Origin: Bifiguratus adelaidae
Lineage: Eukaryota; Mucoromycota; Endogonomycetes; Endogonales
Length of the DNA stretch: 38,149 nucleotides
Direction: 5' to 3'
NCBI GenBank assembly: GCA_002261195.1
Contig: MVBO01000144.1
Span: forward strand, 1-38,149
Shown: positions 9,035 through 20,200 of the stretch, in pieces
Numbering within the stretch: the stretch's first letter is position 1
How the letters are laid out: the number at the start of each line of letters is the position of its first letter
Made by a program: the position numbers and the translations under genes
Notes under the pieces: model-generated
What the model saw: only the letters and a program-made list of their open reading frames with translations
Database searches by the model: none
What the model was told of the DNA's origin: nothing

Positions 9035-10350
9035 ATGGCGGGAAATTGCAGAAGTCCCCCAATTTGGACCCTTTTAAGGATGCGCTGTGCTGTGGCTCCC
9101 ATGATAGATGTGACGCATCAAGTGAGTGGATGGAGGATTGAGAAGGAGATTACAGTACTTATGGCACGATTAGCACTTTTTGGCCATGTTGCATCTCATC
9201 TCGCCACGATTTACTCTATATACAGAGATGTTGCATGCCAATGCCATTGTGCACAACCGTGGGGACTTGTTTCGGTTGATTGGGGAAGCGCATCCTCATA
9301 CGGTGGTCCAACTGGGTGGAAGTGATCCTGCTATGATGGCTAAAGCTGTTGCTCTGGTGCAGAGGGAGGGATTTGAGCAGATCAATATCAACTGCGGATG
9401 TCCCAGTGATCGGGTACAGGTGAGTTGCACGGCGCTATTGATATATGGTGGCTCAAAGGATGTATAGCATGGGAATTTTGGAGCGGTGCTCATGAAAGAT
9501 CCTGAGCTGGTGGCACGCATGCTGGATGCTATCAAGGAAACATCACATCTACCGGTCACTATTAAACATCGTCTCGGCGTGGATGATACGCATGACTCGG
9601 ATGAACATCTTCACTGTTTCGTGCGCACGCTCACCTCTTGTCACAATCCTCCACATCATCTCATTGTCCATGCTCGTAAATGCTGGCTCAAGGGTTTGTC
9701 GCCTCGTCAAAATCGAACCGTGCCTCCGCTACAGTACGATCGTGTGAAAAGGCTCAAGGAGGCGTTTCCTGACCTGCAGTTTACATTGAATGGTGGCATT
9801 GATACCGTAGACAAGGTGCGATGGGCTCTTGAACATTTTGATGGCGTCATGCTCGGTCGCAAGAGTAAGTCGCAGTGGTCGACCAGCTGAACTGAATAAT
9901 TGTTTTACACAATTTCGTCTTGTAGTAATGGATGACCCACTCTTTCTGGCTACCCTTGATCAAGGTAAGCGAACATGCCGCGGTTTATCAACATTACTTG
10001 CTTAACGTGCGTATCCAGCACTTCATTTCGTCACATCCCCTACTTCCGTATCAGACCTCCTCATTGCCTATCATCAATACCTTTGCAATCTCCGGCATCA
10101 TCCCCGATTCAATCCCACCTATCAGCCATCCACCTCTCTCCTCCTCAAGCCTCTTTTTATGCTCTACAAGGGCTCTCAAGGGCGACAATGGCGTACGCTT
10201 ATCGCTAGTCATGTTCAGGCTGGCAAAAAGCACAAACGGAAAGCAGAGAATGTTCTCGAGGACATTATCAACGATTGGATACGCCGATCAGACGCTCCCT
10301 CCGAATTTCAACCGACCAATATCCCAGAGCCGCAACTTGTTATGGTATAA
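9035..10350 (+). CDS. DusA-type tRNA-dihydrouridine synthase
   Basis: Five exons, 9035-9121, 9174-9419, 9468-9864, 9926-9964 and 10019-10350, give 366 aa; the frame closes exactly. The order of motifs follows E. coli DusA: CAVAPMIDVTHQHF near the start, FTLYTEMLHANAIVHN, VVQLGGSDPAMMA, ININCGCPSDRVQ (catalytic Cys in GCP, Cys105), TIKHRLGVDD, LIVHARKCWLKGLSP, FTLNGGIDT, DGVMLGRK and a C-terminal MLYKGSQGRQWRTL. The enzyme uses FMN and NADPH to reduce uridine to dihydrouridine in the tRNA D-loop. Fungi normally rely on Dus1-Dus4; this one resembles the bacterial/plastid-type DusA more. The GACLM motif of bacterial DusA reads GAVLM here. The first 15 codons are weak and the start could be the ATG at 9080. 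Confidence 0.88.
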
Positions 10351-10409
10351 GCAGCATTATCATATACGTAGACTAGACATGAATAGACGCATCTGTACAT
10401 AATCCCACA

Positions 10410-11075
10410 TCACGCCTGCTTCTTCTTGGCCCAAAATGCACGCACATCCTTTTCAACGTCAGCTTGCCATTCGGCGTGCAACTTGGGACGGTATCCAAGG
10501 AAAAACAAGATCTCAAATAGGACAAAGTAGGGCGCCAAAATCAGGGCTAAAAGAGTCATGAGCACACGGCACGAAAGGCGTCATCCCATCAACCTACCTT
10601 GCACGAGGTTATCCAATAATTTTGGTTTTCTCTTTTCATAGACACCGTGTCCGACAAACTGAGCAATCCAAGAAAACACGTGGATCGCAAGAGCAATGGT
10701 CACCGCATGGTGTTGGGTATGCAGAAAATTCGTTGCTGTACGTACACAATAAAAGAGGATGGGCGTCGCAATGAGCTGAATAATAAAGCGAGTGAGCCAA
10801 ACATGGATCGACAAGACATTCAAAGCACCACTTACCCCAGCCACAGGATCCAGGGCAAGGTAATAGGCGGCGTAGACCACCATACCAAAGAAGGCCAGGT
10901 TAGGTTCGACCAGGGATAAGGACGTCTTGACGAGCGGTCCCGTGGTGGCCGAAAAGACCAAGGAGGTCCATAAGATCAGTGGAATGCACACAATGTGAAT
11001 AAAGACATTGACCTTGTTGTGATGATGGGCACCATAGACGAATAACTGGTGTTTGAGGTCAAAGAGCCCTGACAT
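10410..11075 (-). CDS. MPO1: Mpo1-like 2-hydroxy fatty acid dioxygenase (DUF962)
   Basis: Two exons, 11075-10598 and 10546-10410, with a 51-nt intron, give 204 aa. Family motifs are clear: YGAHHHNKVNVFIHIVCIPL near the N-terminus, YYLALDPVAG, then IAQFVGHGVYEKRKPKLLDN, and across the intron ALILAPYFVLFEILFFLGYRP. Yeast Mpo1 (YGL010W) is an ER membrane Fe(II)-dependent dioxygenase that shortens 2-hydroxy fatty acids in phytosphingosine breakdown. The conserved His residues (GAHHHNK, IHIVCIP, GHGVYEK) are present. Several hydrophobic helices are visible, as expected for an ER protein. The gene is convergent with DusA, with 59 bp between the stop codons. Confidence 0.92.
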
Positions 11076-11640
11076 GTCGAAGTGAGAGATGCTTGATATT
11101 GTTCACATGAACAATAATTAACTCATGATGGGCTTTGACGTTTATTGTGGGCCATTGACGGCTAACAGCATCAATTGCATGGTCAAGATGGGCTTTTGTG
11201 TAGAGTATCAAAGACACGCATGCATGAGCGTCCATGCTATGGGCAGCCATACGCTGATAGGTCAACAAGATGCGGTTGATACGAGGATTTTCAGGGCAGT
11301 TGTAGGTTGACAAGCGATAGGCCATGGCGTTAATGGCATGCTCTTGCAGTGCAATGAGTGCGAAAAAGAGCATGCGCTCCCCTTCACCTTGTAGACAAAG
11401 CCATGGAAAGCACACAAGTCTACGCACACTGAAGCGTGCACGTGACTGTGACGTGGCCATTCCGGAAAGGAACGTTTGAAGCATTTCAGTAAGATTGCAG
11501 TTGTGCTCAGACGACGCGTCACTGAGCTTTCCTCTACCACTGTGGGTTCTCCTACGCTTGGTCGGCTATAGAGGTGACAGTTGTACTTGCCATTGACCCA
11601 TTACGCTGATTTTGTCTCGGCCGTTGGCTGAACGTCCAAG
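11076..11640. other. Divergent intergenic region
   Basis: This 565-bp gap separates the divergent Mpo1-like and Arf-GEF genes and should hold both promoters. Several short open frames cross it, but none shows a recognisable domain or splice context. I see no repeat or RNA gene. Confidence 0.5.
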
Positions 11641-14600
11641 ATGCAGTCTGTGGACACACCGTTAAAGAGTGAGCTGGACTGGCGGACGCTGGTCCATGCA
11701 GAAATAATCTCCACGACAAGGTAAGATTAGCGCCTGCTCATTACGTTCACGTGGCTTATACAAGTTAGTGTCATGCGGAAGAATTCCCGTTGGTCTGGCA
11801 TGAGCGTCAGTGCTCTCAGCATGGGTGGCCTTGGTATGAGTATGGGTCTTAGAGGAAATCTTGCGGAAAAGTCTACAAACTACCGCAACCAGGTATGAGA
11901 TTAATGCGATCGAATCATATCCTTGCTCAATGCTTTTCAATAGGAGAGCCCATTGATGAATAGCTTCACAACGCTTCGAGCGTACCTGACATCGCTGCAG
12001 CGTAAGCACTTTTTGATCTAGGCTATAAACCGTCATCTTGACCTGTTCCAATCTAGGTATCGAAGATTTGGATGCTCATCTCCTGCTCACGCCGTTCTTG
12101 GATGTGATTCGAACAGGCGATACCACTGGGCCTATCACAGGAGCAGCGCTGACGAGTGTAGAACGATTTCTACAATATGGCATCATTAGTAAGATTCACT
12201 TGCTGCATCGCAAATGGTGTGACTGAACCACTTTCTAGATGGGCACTCTAATGGTTTACCGCATGCTATGGCCGCATTATCCTCTGCAGCCACGCATTGC
12301 AAATTTGAAGCCAGCGATTCAGTATCAGACGAAGTTGTCCTGCTCCGAATATTGCAGCTGTTGGAGCGGACATTGACCAGTGATTGCGGCAAGGTACTGA
12401 GCGACGAGGCCGTATGTGAGATGATGGAAACTGGCTTGAGCATGTGTTGTCAAATGCGCTTGAGTGGTAAGTGTTTGCTCAGCATAAGGCGAGGTTGTCC
12501 ATTGATTGAATGTCTTCTTTGCCAGAAATGCTGCGGCGATCGGCGGAACACGTCATGATCAACATGGTATCCACAATCTTCCAAAGGCAAGACTGAAAAC
12601 AGTATTGGATGTGTAAATTGACGCTCTTGTCAGGTTAAAGACCTTGCAAGTCGATATGGATAACGATTCGACACCCACTGAAGGTATGAACGGCGAGACC
12701 AAGGAAGCAGATCTACATATGCAGGCGCCAAACTCTGTATCTACACCCATGGATCCTTTAGGTACTTCGACTGAAACCTCCTCCATCCTTACGGAGACTG
12801 CCAATGCCGACAATGACATCGTCAAGTCGGACGAGATACCTGCCAAAGATACATTGCAGGCACCAAAAGATACGACAACCACCGTATCACCTTCCCTCAA
12901 ACCCGATAACGATATTACCGACATTTCAGGCACGAGTTCCAAGACAACTGAACCTCCTAGACCTTACGGTCTACCCGCTATAAGAGAACTGTTACGAGTA
13001 CTCATCTCATTACTCAATCCTCACGATCATCAACATACAGATTCAATGCGCTTGATGGCTCTCAGTATTTTGAATGTGGCCTTCGACGTCGCTGGAGAAA
13101 GTATAAGTCGTTTTGAAGTACTACGGCAATTGGTAGCGGATGATTTCTGCAAGTATTTGTTTCAGGTATGGCCAAATGGTTGTAGAAAGTATGGAATGTT
13201 ATTGACGCTTGCGATGGTAGCTTGCACGAAGCGATGTCATTCCGCTGCTCACTCTCACCCTCCGAGTCATATCTTCCGTCTTTAACACCATGCAAAGTCA
13301 CCTCAAATTACAGCAGGAACTGTTTTTGCAATTCCTCATGGAACGCCTCACACCGCCATCCGTGGGGAGGTCTTTGCCTTTCAATTTGGATAGAGAAGGC
13401 AATTTGGTGCTGAATAATCCTTTAGAACAGCAGATACTCAAGGAGCGTTCAAACTCTCCCAACCCGTCTGGAAGTCCACGAACAGATTCAAGGCAATCCA
13501 CGCGGGGCCAGGATACCCCAGCGTCTGGAGAAGTCAAAGAACTGTTGCTGGAATGCCTTGCGCAATGTGCTCGTCGATCCATGTTCATGGTCGATCTATG
13601 GGTGAACTACGACTGTAACCTCGAATGCAGCAATCTTTTCCAAGAATTGGTACGCTTTTTGAGCCGGAACGCTTACGTCGAGCCTCAAACTTACACGTCA
13701 AGCAACGCACACATTCTTTGCCTCGATACCTTGCTCATGTTAATCGGGCATATGGTGGAAAGATGCGATCGTGATGACTCTGCGACGGCTGATCCGACAC
13801 CTGAAAACCTTCTGAAAATGAAGGCTCACAAGCAGCTCCTCTTGGAAGGTGTCGCCAAATTCAATGAGAACTCCAAGGAAGGACTTAAATTCCTGAGCGA
13901 GCACAGCCTCATCGCCTCCGATCCCGCTTCCGATAATTACGCCAGTCTTGTTCACTTTTTGCATACCACACCGCGGTTGAACAAGAAGGCCCTCGGCGAC
14001 TTCTTGTCCAAGCCCAACAACTTACCCATACTCCGAGAATACATGAAGGTCTTTGACTTCACTGATCGCAGAGTGGATGAGGCACTGCGTGAAATGCTCG
14101 AGGCGTTCCGTCTACCCGGTGAGGCTCAACAGATTGAACGGATCGTTGAAACGTTTTCCGAAGTCTATTTTGCTACAAGTCCGCTTCAGGTGGCTTCCAA
14201 GGATGGCGCCTACGTCTTGTCATATTCGGTCATTCTACTAAATACCGATCAACACAACCCCCAAAATCGGCATCGTATGACCTTGCAAGACTACAACAAG
14301 ATTTTGAAGGGTGTCAATGGGGGCAACGACTTTCCAGCAGACTATATACAAGCAATATACAATGCTATCCGCAAACGTGAAATCGTCATGCCAGAGGAAC
14401 ATGAAGGCCAAGTAGGATTCAATTATGCATGGAAGGAACTGTTGCGACGAGCAGAGACCGCTGGGCCGTATGTCCATTGCTATACATCGGCCTATGATCG
14501 TGAGATCTTTCAGCAAGCCTGGAAGCCGGCGTTTATGGCCATCGTTTTTGCATTCACAAATGCACAGGATGACGTGACACTTCAAAAGGCGATCAGTGGC

Positions 14601-17038
14601 TTTCACCAATGCGCTCTGATATCCGCACATTACGGCTTACACGACATCTTTGATGTCATTGTCAAGACACTTTCCGGCTTAACAGGGTTACTGGAAGCAA
14701 CGAGATCCAACCAAGGCGTTGCAGACGCTGTTGTGGAGGTGTCGAATCAAAAATATGTCGTCAGTGACCTCGCCATCCAATTTGGTCGTGACTACAAGGG
14801 TCAGTTGGCAGCTGTCGTGGCTTTTGCGGTGGCCATTGAGTACGGCAATCATCTGCGAGACTCTTGGAAAAATGTAAGTCTTTTTTCGACCACTGAAGGT
14901 CCAGACTAACTATTGTTTAGATCCTGTTGATGATCAAGAATCTCTTCATCAACTCACTTTTGCCAAGCTCCATGGTACAGGTCGAAGACTTTTTGTCCGG
15001 CACTACCAGCATACCACTTAGGCCCAAGACAGTAGCCTCGCCCAAGAACCATGGTCGCCGCGATGGCTCTTTACTCTCCGCTCTGTCATCCTACCTGTTA
15101 TCGCCATACTCTGGTGATGAATCATATCGACCGGCACCAACGGACGAAGAGGTTGAAAGTACCTTGTGCGCCGCAGATTGTGTCGTGGCCTGTCGATTGG
15201 AGGAGCTTTTTGCTGACATTAGGTACGTACTCTCGCTTAAAAGGGCGCGCTTCGATTGGGCCATGTCTCATGAACATTGCCGCAGAGTTCTGGAGGAAGC
15301 TCCACTGGAGGCACTCATGAAGGCTATCCGGGTCGTCGGTGTACCGCGCAAAGTACACCATCCTACCCCTGTCAACTTCCCTCAACCCGGTCTTCAAGCA
15401 CCTTCCATGGCAGCCAACACATATGATCCTGCGATCGTCTTCTTTCTCGAACTCATGATCAGCGTGACCATTCAAAATCGTGACCGAATAGAGCGGTTAT
15501 GGTAAGTTACCTTGTCTCTGCCCGTCCTATTGCTGATCGTCGCTCAGGCCATATGTCTTTGATCATCTTCGAGAGCTGCTGAATAAGCCGGAGGAAAGCA
15601 GTGACTTGCTAGTGGAGCGTACCGTTGTAGGATTGTTACGTCTTTGTATCCGACTTATCCACAAGGTATGTCAGCGCGAAGTCGAGTACTTTATGCTCAC
15701 ATCTTGTCAGCGAGAAATGCAGCAAGAAGTATTTAGCTGTTTGCAATTGCTTGTTGATTTCCCACCTCAAGTGACACAATCTGTGGCCGAACAAATGATG
15801 GCAGGTGTCTCCAGCTTGATTCGCATGGAGGAGACAGATTTGAGGTATGGACCATAGCTGTGTAAGACGGCGTGTGCTAACGACCTTGAAGCGATCCGGC
15901 AAAGTGGAAGGCCATCTCAACACTTATCAAGGCGACCGCGTCGCATCCAAATGCCTCCAAATATTCATTTGAATGCATCGAGCTTACGCTCTCGCCATCA
16001 GCAGCTATTGAACCGCAAAACTTTGCCGGGATATTGAATGTCTTGGAAAAATTTGTTTCCATTGGCGGTAATCACGCTGAAACGCTGGCTAATTCTAACA
16101 ATTACGCGCATGAAGGCAAAAGGTAAGCACTCTGCTCGCTCATATCGCTGTACTTATTCATTATGGATCACCAGGTTGAATCCATACCTTATGCGTGCTA
16201 AAAAGGCTATTGAACTCGTCTATGGGTTGAATAGTCGAATCAGCGAATTGGAACAGCAAGATGAAACAGTTGATGGTGAGTAGCCAAGCTGTCTGTGACT
16301 GCAAGCTGATTGCTGTTGTTCAGGATGGCAAGGATACTGGATTCCACTTGCACAAGTGCTTGCTAGACAAAGCTGCAACGCGGCTAGAGAAATCAGACAG
16401 CACGCCATAACGTACCTTCAACGCCTCCTCCTACTTCCTCAATTAACTCAAAGCACACAGCCGCAGCAGCTTTTCGACATTTTCGACAAGGTCGTTTTCC
16501 CCCTATTGGACGAACTTCGGCGTCCAGAGATGACCAAGCTTGATCCGAATGGATCAATGGACGAGGCTCGTATGAGGTCTCTTGCACTGCTTTGCAAGAT
16601 CTTTTTGCATTACAATCCCAAGCTGGCTTCTTGTGATGGTTACAATGAGCTGTGGTCCAAGATCCTCGATACGTTAAGCAAATACGCTGCTCCAAAGGAG
16701 AGCGATCACTTGGTACGTCATGTTGCTAAAGTGCTTGTTCTTGCGTATTGACAATGTGCCATCTCTAGTCGGAAGCGGTCAATGAAAGCCTAAAAAATAT
16801 GCTGTTAGTCATGTATACATCCGGCGCCTTCACTGAACCTTCTGAAGGCGGTGAAACGAATTATACCAACCTTTGGACGATAACATGGGACAAGGTGAAT
16901 GCCTTCCTGCCGAATCTTCAGGGAGAGTTATTCCCGGATTCGGTGAAACCAACCAAGCCGGCGGAGAAAGTGGAGGAAAAGTCAGAAGCAAGCGCTGAAT
17001 CTGCTCCTGTCGAAGGAGCGGCGGCCAATAGCACGTAG
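11641..17038 (+). CDS. GEA2: Arf guanine-nucleotide exchange factor, Gea/GBF1 type (Sec7 domain)
   Basis: Sixteen exons: 11641-11720, 11769-11892, 11944-12001, 12057-12188, 12239-12466, 12526-12586, 12634-13165, 13221-14873, 14921-15222, 15286-15501, 15548-15665, 15711-15844, 15892-16122, 16175-16275, 16324-16712 and 16769-17038. They give 1542 aa in frame. GBF1 hallmarks are present: LDWRTLVHAEI at the start, DTTGPITGAALTSV, CKFEASDSVSDEVVLLRILQ, and MLRRSAEHVMINMV. The Sec7 domain spans about residues 610-815, with the glutamic finger in FRLPGEAQQIER (Glu706) and SVILLNTDQHNPQ. HDS-type helical regions follow (SMVQVEDF; REIRQHAITYLQRLLLL). The protein activates Arf1 at the cis-Golgi for COPI coating. 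Intron 6 is GC-AG. A Ser/Thr/Asp-rich insert sits near residues 230-330. The 63-nt gap 15223-15285 is in frame and is called an intron by family fit. Confidence 0.94.
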
Positions 17039-17278
17039 AATGAGCCATGCTTTCATACCCGTTGTATTGTTAGAACGACAATAGATTGGCCTTTGATGCT
17101 CACTTCTATTCGCGCGCTCTTTTCGTTGTTATGGCCTTTAATGACGGTCGGTCTTCTAAGCAGTGGTGGGCAGCTACAACAATAGATATTCATAAGGGAA
17201 TAAGCTGTTATCCTTGTGATACAAGGCTGTATTGGCTGGGACTCTTTTCTATAAATCATGACAATAAAAATACAGTTA

Positions 17279-20200
17279 TCAACCCTCCGAATCAACAACT
17301 TTTGTGGGTTGAGTTACCGAGACCGCACCAAGAGGTACCTCCTCGGGATTGCGCTGAACACCGGTGTGAATGTACCGTTCGCGCGCCGAAGGCTTGAAGA
17401 TGAGCCATGACACCACGTCGTCAGGGATGAGACGAAGAATCAGTCCGACGGGAAGTGAAATGACGCCTGCAATGAGGGCAATAGCCCATTGCACGCTGTC
17501 CACGCGCGTTACGGAGAAAGCCACTCCACCAACATTGACAATCAGGGCTTGACCACCAGCACAAATGAAAAAGATGACGATGAAGAAGAGGTTCTTGTGA
17601 ATGCGTTCGAAAATGTTGAGGCGATTGTCTATGCGGCGAGAGTTGAACTCATTGAATATCTGCATCCACACGAATGCATTAAAGACGGTGGTGTGCAGTT
17701 GTGTGCTATTGGGCGGCAAACCGGTCAAATCGGTGTATAAAAGAACGAATGTTGCGACCAACTGATAAATGGCTTGGCCGATGATTTGCTTCCACATTGT
17801 GAGACTGATGAGTGGATCCGTTTTGGCCTCTGGTGGACGATCGAGGAGTTCTGGTGTTGGCGGGTCAGTGGCAAGGGCAAGCGCGGCAAAGGTATCCATA
17901 ATCAGATTGACCCATAAAAGCTGCACAGCTGTAAGGACTGACTGCTCTGATTCCGAAACACATGCAGAAATGAAGGCGAGTGCCACAGCTGTAACGTTCA
18001 CAGTCAACTGGAATTGAAGAAACTTTTTGACCGAGTCGTTTACACAACGGCCCCATACGATAGCCTTGACGATACTGGAAAAATTGTCGTCCATGAGAAT
18101 GATGCTTGAGGCCTCCTTGGCGACCTCTGTTCCTGCAATACCCATAGAGAAACCAACGTCTGCCATTTTGAGAGCGGGACCATCTAATGGAGAGAGGATA
18201 CAATGAGCTTGGGGCAAGGCTCTAAATTCCGACTGCTTACCATTGGTACCATCCCCAGTGACAGCGACCACATCACCCATTTCCTTGAGTCTTCCAACCA
18301 AAATTTTCTTGTCCTCAGGACTGCTTCGCGCGAGGACTTGCAACCGTGGAATGATTGCATCTCGCTCTTCATCAGGCATGTTGCGGAAGACGGGCCCTTC
18401 CATAACGATACCACCTTCAGTGAAGATGCCACACTGAGAGGCAATGGACTTTGCTGTTAACACATTATCACCGGTAACCATTCGTACAAAGACGCCGGCC
18501 CGTTGACAAGCTTCTACAGCATCCGTAACTCCATCTCGAAGAGGATCTTCGATACCGACAACACCCATAAGAGTAAGCTCGTTGTCACCAAATACATCTT
18601 CGATCGGTACTTCGTCGTTATTGTTCGAGGATGGCGGCGGCGGCCAGTGCTCAAAATCACGCCAACAAAGAGCAATTGTACGAAGACTTCTTGTAGCATA
18701 GCTATTAATGATTTTGTTTGTGCGTTCAATCAATTGAGGCGTGAGCTCTCGCGTTTTGACGAGCGCCCCCGGTTCATTGTAAGAAGAATCCCGATTCCGG
18801 AGAATGCTGCTGCATTTAGATACCATGAGTTCGGAGGCTCCCTTGATGTGCGCCCGATAAATGGTCCGAACAAGGTTGCCCTTTGCGTCGTAGATGGGCA
18901 CCTTGATTACCGTGGTCATACTCTTGTGTTCCGAACTGAAGGGATAAAGTCGGACAATCTCATATCGATCACGAATGTCCGAATATTTGTCAGCGCCGAG
19001 AGCTTGGGAGAATGCCAAAAGTGCTGTTTCGGTTTTGGAGCCAACAAGTGTTATCTCTCCGTTTGCGTCTTTGCCCTCGAAAGCAGTCGAATTGACCGCA
19101 ATCGCCTCGTGCATCATGTTTGCTACAACAGGTGCCATCTTGTGCGGTACGTCGTCTAGCTTGATCAAATCCTCACGGTTCTCGGGCAGATCCTTGACGA
19201 AGCGCAGAGATGTACCAAATGTACCAGCAACTACCGTCATCTTGTTTTGGGTGAGAGTTCCGGTCTTGTCGGAACAAATCGTTGTCGCATTACCCATGGT
19301 CTCACAAGCGGCTAAGACACGTACAAGGTTGTTATCTTTGAGCATGCGCTGAGTAGCGTAGGCCAGGGCCAGCGTGACCGCTAATGGCAAACCCTCTGGC
19401 ACCGCCACAACGACGATGGTGACGGCTGTAATGACGATCTGAACAATGTCTGCAGCAATCATTGTTCCAGATGGCTTTTGATCTTGCGGAATCTTGGGAT
19501 ACTGAGCACCGTATTTGATAACCAAGACAATAAGCATAAGCGTAGCTGCTGCAAAACCAAGTTTCGCGATAGAGTTTGCCAAGCGATCTAGCTTTAGTTG
19601 CAGAGGTGTAGACTGCGACTCTTGTCGAAGGGACATCATTGTTTTGCCGTTAAATGAGTGGACCCCGACACCAGTGACGACGTAGGTCGCTACACCTTCT
19701 AATACCTTTGATCCCGAAATAATGAATGGATCCGGGGGATGAGCGGAGTGCGCTGGCTGCACGTCCTTAACCTTGCCTTTGTGATTATCGCCGCTGAAAT
19801 GCTGATGCCCACCAGGAGATATTGGCGACGGAGGTACTAAGAAGCCTCTGCTGTCCTCCCCTTGCGAGGAACCGTGAAAGTTGCTGCCATTGGCCTCTAC
19901 AGGTGATTCCAATCGTGACACGCCACTTGTCGCACTGACGCTTCGGGTATCATCTTGTCTGCCATGACCATGCGTCTCCAAATATCGCCAGCAATCTTCG
20001 TAACTAGCTTTCTTAACTGCATCAGATTCGCCAGTCGCCGCAGATTCATCACACTTGAGGTTATGACCGGTGAGGAAGACACCATCAGCCGGAATGATGT
20101 CACCGGGCTCTAAATGCGCAATATCTCCTACTTGCAGGTCAAAGACCGAAATCATGCTCTGAATACCAGATCGTGTAACCTTGATCAGACGATCCTCTTT

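Noticed and set aside
11059-11540. Overlapping minus-strand frames between Mpo1 and the Arf-GEF
   Set aside because: Two shifted frames of similar length with no domain; consistent with chance.
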